Assembly (NCBI GenBank): GCA_947588995.1
Contig: CANPZI010000001.1
Location: 62,001 to 126,000, forward strand
Direction: 5' to 3'
Length of the DNA: 64,000 nt
DNA from: an uncultured Lachnospiraceae bacterium
GTDB taxonomy: Bacteria > Bacillota > Clostridia > Lachnospirales > Lachnospiraceae
The notes under the pieces are model-generated. The model was not told where the DNA came from. It made no database searches and saw only the letters and a list, made by a program, of their open reading frames with translations. This document shows, piece after piece, positions 44,295 through 50,926 of this stretch (position 1 is the first letter of the stretch; every line of letters begins with the position of its first letter). Made by a program: the position numbers and the translations under genes.

Positions 44295-45614
44295 TCACTT
44301 CACCTCGACCACGGAGTCCATGTCATAGAATCCCACCGTATCCTTGTCGGATATGACCGTCAGATTGAGCACATCATACAGCCGGTGGTAGACCGTGAAA
44401 TCGTCGTTCTCATAGCCTGTGACGCCCAGCGAGAGCAGATAATCCCCGCCCTGCAGATTCATCCGCTGCGTGAAAGTCACGTGCCGCTCTTCCCCCGCTT
44501 TCACAGGTTCCAGAAAAGCCTTTTCAAACATGGTGTTCGTCCCCGTGATTTCCGTTCCGCGCACATTCTTGATCGTAAAGGCGAAAATCGGCGCCTGGAT
44601 GTCCTCCTCCATGTGCACCTGCATGTGAATGACGAAACTATTGCCCTTAAGGATCGCCGAGGTTTTTGTCCCTTTATCATCCGCGATATAGTATTCCGTG
44701 ATGACGGCTTTCTTAGAACCGTATTCCAAAAGTTCAGGATTTTCCGAGACAGCCGGCGCCGCCCCCGCGTCCGCTGTCTGTGCCAGTCCGTGTCCGTTCG
44801 CCGCGCTGTGTCCGCCTGCCGCAGCCTGCCGCAGTTCCTCGTCGTCCAGCAGGCTCTCTTCGGATTCCGGCACGACATACTGCCCCACCAGAACCTGCTT
44901 GTAGATATCAATCATCTTTTTCGGCTCGCCCTCGCCCAGCTTAACCCCCTGATTGAGAAGCACTACCTTGTCGCAGTATTTGCTGATGCTGCTCAGGTCA
45001 TGGCTGACGAACACGATGGTCTTGCCCATCTCCTTGAACTCCTCAAACTTATGATAACACTTCGCCTGAAAGAAGACATCTCCCACCGAAAGCGCCTCGT
45101 CCACAATCAGAATCTCAGGGTCAATATTGATCGCCACCGCAAATGCCAGGCGCACAAACATGCCGCTGGAATAGGTCTTGACCGGCTGATACACATACTC
45201 GCCGATATCCGCGAATTCCAGAATCGCATCCAGCTTTTCATCGATCTCTTTCTCGGTAAAACCGATCATGGTGCCGTTCAGATAGATATTCTCGATGCCG
45301 TTATACTCCATATTAAAGCCCGCGCCCAGCTCCAGCAGGGCGGAGATGCGCCCGTTGACCGTCACCTCGCCGCGCGTCGGGTTGACGACACCCGTAATAA
45401 TCTTCAGGATCGTAGATTTGCCGGAGCCGTTGGTGCCGATAATGCCGACACACTCTCCCTGCCGGATCGTCAGATCGACGCCTTTCAGGGCATGGTGCTC
45501 CTTGTGCCGCCTGCTTCGACCGAAACCAAGCGCCTCCACGATACGATCGGAGGGTTTATCGTACAGCTTATACACTTTTTCTACATTTCTGACCTGAATT
45601 GCGATATCGTCCAT
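44295..45614 (-). CDS. wzt: Polysaccharide ABC exporter ATPase with carbohydrate-binding C-terminal domain
   Basis: A 439-residue ATPase (ATG 45614; GAGG five bases upstream; the longer open frame through the repeats is rejected). The N-terminal ABC domain has Walker A GTNGSGKST, signature YSSGMFVRL, Walker B ILIVDEAL and the H-loop SHD. It belongs to the Wzt/TagH family. The C-terminal domain (about 300-435), with AVITEYYI, TFTQRMNLQGGDYLLSLGV and a final NLTVISDKD, is the beta-sandwich that recognises the end of the glycan in Wzt proteins of the O9a type, in contrast to short ATPases of TagH. It works with the Wzm-like permease. Confidence 0.92.
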   Translation of the reverse strand: MDDIAIQVRNVEKVYKLYDKPSDRIVEALGFGRSRRHKEHHALKGVDLTIRQGECVGIIGTNGSGKSTILKIITGVVNPTRGEVTVNGRISALLELGAGFNMEYNGIENIYLNGTMIGFTEKEIDEKLDAILEFADIGEYVYQPVKTYSSGMFVRLAFAVAINIDPEILIVDEALSVGDVFFQAKCYHKFEEFKEMGKTIVFVSHDLSSISKYCDKVVLLNQGVKLGEGEPKKMIDIYKQVLVGQYVVPESEESLLDDEELRQAAAGGHSAANGHGLAQTADAGAAPAVSENPELLEYGSKKAVITEYYIADDKGTKTSAILKGNSFVIHMQVHMEEDIQAPIFAFTIKNVRGTEITGTNTMFEKAFLEPVKAGEERHVTFTQRMNLQGGDYLLSLGVTGYENDDFTVYHRLYDVLNLTVISDKDTVGFYDMDSVVEVK

Positions 45615-45630
45615 AATATCCTCAATTTCC

Positions 45631-45788
45631 GCATTGCCGCAGCTCGATTCCGCTCCGCTCCATCTCCTGCTTGCAGCCCTGCCTTTTCCCCGCATTGCCG
45701 CAGCTCGATTCCGCTCCGCTCCATCTCCTGCTTGCAGCCCTGCCTTTTCCCCGCATTGCCGCAGCTCGATTCCGCTCCGCTCCATCTC
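45631..45788. repeat. 61-bp tandem repeat, 2.6 copies, between wzm and wzt
   Basis: Units begin at 45631, 45692 and 45753 with GCATTGCCGCAGCTCGATTC and appear identical; the third stops after 36 bases. The period of 61 is not a multiple of three, so copy-number change would shift any frame read through it. Located in the leader of the ATPase gene. Confidence 0.9.
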
Positions 45789-45810
45789 GCTCGCAGGCTG
45801 TCGCCTTATC

Positions 45811-45867
45811 GGAATTTGCGCATTCTGACGTTCCCGTGCAAGCACGAACGTCTTCATGCGCAAATCC
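45811..45867. repeat. 57-base nested palindrome upstream of wzt
   Basis: An outer stem GGA-A-TTTGCGCAT / ATGCGCAAATCC (one bulged base), a middle stem GACGTT / AACGTC and an inner stem CGTGC / GCACG make one long hairpin. It resembles in style the palindromes at 17732-17856 but differs in sequence. Confidence 0.75.
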
Positions 45868-45872
45868 GCGGC

Positions 45873-45914
45873 AATGCTCATAGCATATCCGCAAATGCTC
45901 ATAGCACATCCGCA
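45873..45914. repeat. 21-bp tandem duplication across the wzm stop codon
   Basis: AATGCTCATAGCAYATCCGCA occurs twice (45873-45893 and 45894-45914) with one difference. The right copy includes the wzm stop codon (45899-45901), so the duplication reproduced the gene's last codons after its own stop. Confidence 0.85.
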
Positions 45915-46921
45915 AAGTGTACCCGGAGTCTTCGGAAGATCAGCGTGCCGACGCAGAACAGGCTGATCGTGAAGATCCAGAAGTAGGTGGAGGAGTAGAA
46001 ATGTTCCCAGAACCATACTTTCTCATAGATCGCGCTCCTGTAACCGTTGACGATGTACACGAGCGGATTCAGCTTAAACAGCGTTTTCATATTGTCGGTC
46101 GTCAGCATTTCAATATTCCAGAGAATCGGCGTCGCCCACATACCGATCTGCAGAGCGATATTGATGATCTGCTGCAGATCCCGGATAAAGACAACCAGCG
46201 CGCAGGTGAGATAGCTCATGCCGAGCACAAACAGGAACAGGCAGATGCTGTAATAGATAAGCTGCAGCGTATAGACATTCGGATAATAGCCGTAGCAGAC
46301 AGAGACTAACAGGAGCACGCACACGAAGAACACATGGATAAATGTGGCCGCAATCACCTTGATGATCGGCAGAATGCTGATGTTGAATACCACTTTTTTG
46401 ACCAGATAATTGTACTCGATCAAAGCCATCGTACCCTGCGTAATCGCTTCGGAAAAGTAGAACCAGGGCACCAGACCCGCCGTCAGATAGAGCACATAGG
46501 GCACCTCCAGGCCGCTGGCTACCAGCTGGCTTCTCGTGTCGAACACCTTGTCGAAGACGATCCAGTACATCACCACCGTCACCACCGGCTGCGCCATCGC
46601 CCAGACAATACCCAGGTAGGAACCGGCATAGCGCTTCTTGAAATCGTTTTTCGCCAGCTTCCAGATCAGTTTTCTGCTCTGAAAAAGTTCCGCGGGAATC
46701 GTCATGATTCTGTCATAATACAGGGCAAAAATCATGCAGGTGAATGCGATGAGGACGCAGCCGCTCACTTTCTTCATCCGCTCCGTCACCTGATCCGCCA
46801 GCGGATTGTGATGGCGCACAAGCACAAATGCCAGAATCAGACCGAGCCCCCAGAAAACGGCAATTCCTGCGGGCTTGGTAAAATGTCCGATTCGCTTTTT
46901 GTCATGCTGCGTACTTTCCAT
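45899..46921 (-). CDS. wzm: Polysaccharide ABC exporter permease (Wzm/TagG-like)
   Basis: A 340-residue ABC-2 type permease (ATG 46921; a TTG at 46945 with GAGGG close by is an alternative). After the unusual N-terminal part with two hydrophobic segments (about 20-35 and 55-75), the typical Wzm core begins KLIWKLAKNDFKKRYAGSYLG, the amphipathic interface helix, followed by AMAQPVVTVVMYWIVF and the LTAGLVPWFYFSEAI region. The core has about six helices. It transports an undecaprenyl-linked polysaccharide across the membrane together with the ATPase. The extra helices are not part of the usual 260-residue Wzm. Confidence 0.92.
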   Translation of the reverse strand: MESTQHDKKRIGHFTKPAGIAVFWGLGLILAFVLVRHHNPLADQVTERMKKVSGCVLIAFTCMIFALYYDRIMTIPAELFQSRKLIWKLAKNDFKKRYAGSYLGIVWAMAQPVVTVVMYWIVFDKVFDTRSQLVASGLEVPYVLYLTAGLVPWFYFSEAITQGTMALIEYNYLVKKVVFNISILPIIKVIAATFIHVFFVCVLLLVSVCYGYYPNVYTLQLIYYSICLFLFVLGMSYLTCALVVFIRDLQQIINIALQIGMWATPILWNIEMLTTDNMKTLFKLNPLVYIVNGYRSAIYEKVWFWEHFYSSTYFWIFTISLFCVGTLIFRRLRVHFADVL

Positions 46922-46959
46922 AACACTCTGATTTCCTGTCGCCAATGTCCCTCGCGGGC

Positions 46960-47523
46960 TCAGCTGCGGTACTGCCGCGTAAATGCGTCGAGTCCCTGAT
47001 GACGCATATCCTTGTCGGATAAGATCGGCTGTGTGCCCGCGGGAATCGGCCAGTCAATACCGATCGCCGGATCGTTCCAGATGATACCGCCCTCATCGTT
47101 CGGATGATAGAAATCCGTACACTTGTATGCGAACTCCGCCTGATCCGAGAGCACATAGAAACCGTGTGCAAAATTTTTCGGCACAAAAAACTGCTTTTTA
47201 TTCTCCGCCGAGAGCAAAACGCCAAACCATCTGCCGTAAGTCGCAGAGCCGGGGCGCAGATCTACCGCCACATCGTACACTTCGCCGCTCAAGACGCGCA
47301 CCAGCTTGTCCTGCGGGTAGTTGATCTGAAAATGCAGCCCGCGCAGCACGCCCCTGACAGAGGCGGACTGATTATCCTGCACAAACTCCTGCGTGATTCC
47401 CGCCTCTTTATAGTCGTTGTAATTATATGTCTCCATAAAATAACCCCGCGCATCTCCGAACACGGTCGGCGTGATCACCTTGAGTCCTTCGATCTCACAG
47501 GTCTCTACCGTTATCTTTCCCAT
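46960..47523 (-). CDS. rfbC: dTDP-4-dehydrorhamnose 3,5-epimerase
   Basis: A 187-residue RmlC-family cupin. Motifs: FGDARGYFMETYN near the start, SVRGVLRGLHFQ with the catalytic His, VRVLSGEVYDVAVDLR, and FVPKNFAHGFYVLSD. It epimerises dTDP-4-keto-6-deoxyglucose at C3 and C5 on the way to dTDP-L-rhamnose. Length and motifs are standard. It is followed by wzm and preceded by a GH25 gene, with AAAGGA about ten bases before the ATG. No rmlD reductase is visible in the window. Confidence 0.95.
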   Translation of the reverse strand: MGKITVETCEIEGLKVITPTVFGDARGYFMETYNYNDYKEAGITQEFVQDNQSASVRGVLRGLHFQINYPQDKLVRVLSGEVYDVAVDLRPGSATYGRWFGVLLSAENKKQFFVPKNFAHGFYVLSDQAEFAYKCTDFYHPNDEGGIIWNDPAIGIDWPIPAGTQPILSDKDMRHQGLDAFTRQYRS

Positions 47524-47541
47524 AATCCCACAATCCTTTCC

Positions 47542-48888
47542 CTACTCTCCGCCCACCGGCACATTGCCGCTGTCCCCGTCTATAACGCCGGAATAGCCTG
47601 CCGCACCCCTGGCGTGATTGATTGACGTGTCGATGTTCATATAACTCACGTTCAGATCCACGCTGGTGCCGATGCCGTCCACCGTACCCCTGGACGTATA
47701 CTGCCACATATCGAAATAGTCGTCGTAAGTCGGCACGTCCGCGTACTCTGCCAGCCATGTCTTATACGGCGACAGCTGCTCCATCTCAATCTCGCCGTCG
47801 ATCCAGTTTCGGGAAGCATAAATACCCGCCTCATATCCGGCCGAAGCGATAGTTTCCAGAAAGGCCTTGTGATATTCGGTCCTCTCCTCCGGCTCCAGAT
47901 CGTCCGCCCGCCCGCTTCCTCCGGCGCTCTCGCTGTCCAGAAATACCGGGTAATCCACATCATAGTCCTCGATGAGGCTGATCACCATGCTGGCCTCCTC
48001 GACGGCTTCCACTTCGCTCGTCGCCTGACTGAAGAAATAGACGCCCACCGGAATTCCCGCCTCGATCGCTCCCTCCATATTCCGTTCAAACATGGAGTCC
48101 AATATCAGCGCTCCGCCGGAAGCGCCGCGGTATCCACAGCGGATGATCGCGAATTCCACACCGGCTTCTTTCACGGCGTTCCAATCGATCTCCTGATTCC
48201 AGCGGGACACATCGATGCCGAGTCGGCCCGTCTGCGCCGCAAATTCCGTATCCGTATTCTCGCTGCCGTCCGCATTCTCCTCCGCGCCGTTGACCGCCTT
48301 ATCTTCTCTGTCCGTGTCCACGTCGTCCTCCGTCAGGATCAGGTATTCGATATCGTCTATGACTCGGTACTCGATATCCTGCCTGACCTGGATGGAGGTA
48401 ATCGTGTTGGGAACCAGAAAGCCCTCCGTCTCTTCCAGCGCCACACTGTATTCTCCGGCGCGCAGTCCATCCAGATAGATAATGCCGTCCCTGTCGTCGT
48501 CCGTGTACTCGCCGACTCCCTGCACCCTGATGGTAAAGCGCGTCCCCGTGACAAGTTTTCCCACGCTGTCCACGATCATGACGCGCAGATCTTTGGCGAC
48601 GGAACTCATGATGAGAGACACTCTTCTGCCCGCATAGCTCTCTATGCTTTTGAACTTTACTTCCGGGTCAAAAAAAGTCTCGTCATTCATAAAGGCAGAC
48701 AAATCACCGCCTCTCTGCCCGGCGTCCGCATCTTCTTCGACAGCCGCCGTCTCCGCAGACTGCTCTTCCCCGCTCAGCCCAAGCTTGCTCGTCACGGCGT
48801 CCAGATTGGTAAGCACCAGCACCCCGATCAGAACCACAAACATAGCGATCATGGCATACAGGGTTCTGCGCATTTTCTTAGAGTCCAT
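47542..48888 (-). CDS. Membrane-anchored GH25 lysozyme-like protein
   Basis: A 448-residue protein (ATG 48888; GAGG six bases upstream; the start overlaps the rmlA stop by 11 bases). A short cytoplasmic N-terminus and a membrane helix (about 7-27) are followed by an acidic linker, a beta-rich domain (about 80-165; [18 protein letters not shown], Cna-B-like), and a C-terminal GH25 domain (about 225-430). That domain shows [27 protein letters not shown] and [12 protein letters not shown]. The usual DxE active-site pair appears as FLDSES, so activity is likely. It may open peptidoglycan where polysaccharide is attached. Close relative of the larger GH25 protein at 50927. Confidence 0.88.
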   Translation of the reverse strand: MDSKKMRRTLYAMIAMFVVLIGVLVLTNLDAVTSKLGLSGEEQSAETAAVEEDADAGQRGGDLSAFMNDETFFDPEVKFKSIESYAGRRVSLIMSSVAKDLRVMIVDSVGKLVTGTRFTIRVQGVGEYTDDDRDGIIYLDGLRAGEYSVALEETEGFLVPNTITSIQVRQDIEYRVIDDIEYLILTEDDVDTDREDKAVNGAEENADGSENTDTEFAAQTGRLGIDVSRWNQEIDWNAVKEAGVEFAIIRCGYRGASGGALILDSMFERNMEGAIEAGIPVGVYFFSQATSEVEAVEEASMVISLIEDYDVDYPVFLDSESAGGSGRADDLEPEERTEYHKAFLETIASAGYEAGIYASRNWIDGEIEMEQLSPYKTWLAEYADVPTYDDYFDMWQYTSRGTVDGIGTSVDLNVSYMNIDTSINHARGAAGYSGVIDGDSGNVPVGGE

Positions 48889-49747
48889 TGGCAACCTCAA
48901 CCATATACTTGCCGTACGCTGTCTTCATCAGCGGCTCGGCCAGTTTCAGAAGCTGTTCTTTCGTGATAAAGCCCCTCTTGTAGGCGATCTCCTCTATGCA
49001 GGAGATATACAGGCCCTGCCGCTTCTGAAAAGCCGCCACAAAATCCGCGGCATCCAGCAGAGAATCATGATTGCCCGTATCCAGCCAGGCGAACCCTCTG
49101 CCCAGCGTCTCCACATAGAGTTCTCCCCTGCGCAGGTATTCGTTGTTGATACTCGTGATCTCGATCTCGCCTCTGGCGGACGGCTTGACGTCCGCCGCGA
49201 TCTCCACCACCCGATTATCATAAAAGTATAAACCCGGCACCGCATAGTTGCTCTTCGGATGCTCCGGCTTCTCCTCGATGGAGATCGCCCTGCCGTCCTC
49301 GTCGAACTCTACCACGCCATACTCTTTGGGATCTCTGACATAATAGCCGAAAATCGTCGCCCCCGTCTGTCTGGACACGACTTCTCTGAGCACCCTGGAA
49401 AAGCTCTGGCCGTAGAAAATATTGTCTCCCAGCACCAGCGCTACGCTGTCCGTCCCGATAAAGTCCGCGCCGATGATAAAAGCATCCGCCAGCCCGCGCG
49501 GCTGCTCCTGCACCGCATACGCCATGCGAAGCCCCAGCTGGCTTCCGTCCCCGAACAGATTTTCAAATACCGGCAGATCCCGCGGTGTGGAGATGATCAG
49601 AATCTCCCGTATCCCCGCCAGCATCAGCGTCGATAACGGATAATAGATCATCGGCTTGTCGTAGACCGGCATAATCTGTTTGGAGATCGCTTTCGTCAGC
49701 GGATACAGCCTCGTGCCGGATCCGCCTGCCAAAATAATACCTTTCAT
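48878..49747 (-). CDS. rfbA: Glucose-1-phosphate thymidylyltransferase
   Basis: A 289-residue RmlA of normal length. The nucleotide loop is [13 protein letters not shown]; further motifs are [26 protein letters not shown], and [19 protein letters not shown]. It couples dTTP with glucose 1-phosphate, the first step to dTDP-L-rhamnose. ACGGAGG precedes the ATG. It is followed by the GH25 gene with overlap, and 31 bases downstream of rmlB, so the rml genes and the lysozyme gene form one transcription unit. Confidence 0.97.
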   Translation of the reverse strand: MKGIILAGGSGTRLYPLTKAISKQIMPVYDKPMIYYPLSTLMLAGIREILIISTPRDLPVFENLFGDGSQLGLRMAYAVQEQPRGLADAFIIGADFIGTDSVALVLGDNIFYGQSFSRVLREVVSRQTGATIFGYYVRDPKEYGVVEFDEDGRAISIEEKPEHPKSNYAVPGLYFYDNRVVEIAADVKPSARGEIEITSINNEYLRRGELYVETLGRGFAWLDTGNHDSLLDAADFVAAFQKRQGLYISCIEEIAYKRGFITKEQLLKLAEPLMKTAYGKYMVEVANGL

Positions 49748-49778
49748 TGTTTCCTCCGTACTGCTGCCGTAAATCTCC

Positions 49779-50861
49779 CTATCTGTTCCGATACATGTCC
49801 TCGTAATATTTCTGGTAATCGCCGCTCGTCACATTGCGCATCCATTCCTCATGCTCGAAAAACCACTGAATCGTGCGGCGGATGCCGTCCTTAAACATCG
49901 TCTCCGGCTCCCAGCCGATCTCCGCCTTAATCTTGTCCGGCGCAATGGCATAGCGTCTGTCATGGCCCTTGCGGTCCTCCACATAGGTGATCAGGCTGTC
50001 GCTCACAAGCGCCTTGCGGGGATCGCTGTCCGGCAGCATCTCCCGGAGCGTGTCGAGAATGATATGGATGATCTCTATGTTCTGCTTCTCGTTGTGCCCG
50101 CCCACATTGTACGTTTCAAAGAGCTTCCCCTTTTCCTGTACCATGTCGATCGCCTTGGCATGATCTTCCACATACAGCCAGTCGCGGACATTCCTGCCGT
50201 CCCCGTAGACGGGCAGCTTCCTGCCCTGGAGCGCATTGTTGATGATTAACGGAATCAGCTTCTCCGGGAACTGATTGGGGCCGTAATTGTTAGAACAGTT
50301 GGTGATGTTCGCCGGAAATTTGTAGGTGTCCATATACGCTTTCACCAGCATGTCCGATCCCGCCTTGCTGGCCGAGTACGGGCTGCGCGGCGCATAGGGC
50401 GTCGTCTCATAGAAGTAGCCGCCGTCCTCCTCCAGAGAGCCGTACACCTCGTCCGTAGACACGTGCAGGAACTTCTTATCCGGCTTAAAGCCGCCGTCCG
50501 GCAGTTCCCACGCCGCCCTGGCGCAGTTGAGCATCACCGCGGTGCCAAGTACATTGGTCCGCACAAAGACCTCCGGGTCCCTGATACTTCTGTCCACATG
50601 GCTCTCCGCCGCGAAATGCACGACCCTGTCGATATCGTTCTGCGCAAAGATGCCGGCAATCGCTTCCTTGTCGCAGATATCCGCCCTGATAAAAGTGTAA
50701 TTGTCCCGCTCCTCAATGTCTTTCAGATTCTCCAGGTTGCCCGCATAGGTCAGCGCATCCACGTTGATGATGCGGATCTCGCTGCCGTACTTGCGAAACA
50801 TATAATGGATATAATTAGAACCGATAAAACCGGCTCCGCCTGTCACCAGATAAGTTCTCAT
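49779..50861 (-). CDS. rfbB: dTDP-glucose 4,6-dehydratase
   Basis: A 360-residue RmlB (ATG 50861 with AGGAGA nine bases upstream; residues before it are not family-like). NAD-binding [33 protein letters not shown] and the catalytic YSASKAGSD are present. It converts dTDP-glucose to the 4-keto-6-deoxy sugar. The gene lies between the large GH25 gene upstream and rmlA downstream. With PgcA, RmlA and RmlC it gives three of the four dTDP-L-rhamnose steps. Confidence 0.97.
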   Translation of the reverse strand: MRTYLVTGGAGFIGSNYIHYMFRKYGSEIRIINVDALTYAGNLENLKDIEERDNYTFIRADICDKEAIAGIFAQNDIDRVVHFAAESHVDRSIRDPEVFVRTNVLGTAVMLNCARAAWELPDGGFKPDKKFLHVSTDEVYGSLEEDGGYFYETTPYAPRSPYSASKAGSDMLVKAYMDTYKFPANITNCSNNYGPNQFPEKLIPLIINNALQGRKLPVYGDGRNVRDWLYVEDHAKAIDMVQEKGKLFETYNVGGHNEKQNIEIIHIILDTLREMLPDSDPRKALVSDSLITYVEDRKGHDRRYAIAPDKIKAEIGWEPETMFKDGIRRTIQWFFEHEEWMRNVTSGDYQKYYEDMYRNR

Positions 50862-50926
50862 ACGTCCCGTTCTCCTCCCTCTGCCGCTCATGTATATTAT
50901 GTGGCAGCGGCTTCAAAAATGCAAGG

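Larger units (their letters stand above)
45615..45898. other. Intergenic spacer between permease and ATPase genes of the exporter
   Basis: A 284-base gap that contains a 61-bp tandem repeat, a long hairpin and a 21-bp duplication, listed separately. It contains a long open frame in phase with the ATPase gene, but its composition (repeat-derived residues) and the strong ribosome site at the downstream ATG argue against translation. Confidence 0.5.

Noticed and set aside
45631..45788. CRISPR-like array
   Set aside because: Units are contiguous 61-bp direct repeats without spacers, and no cas genes are present.
45615..46016. N-terminal extension of wzt through the tandem repeats
   Set aside because: The encoded residues derive from the repeat, overlap wzm, and the ATG at 45614 has a proper ribosome site and the family's normal N-terminus.
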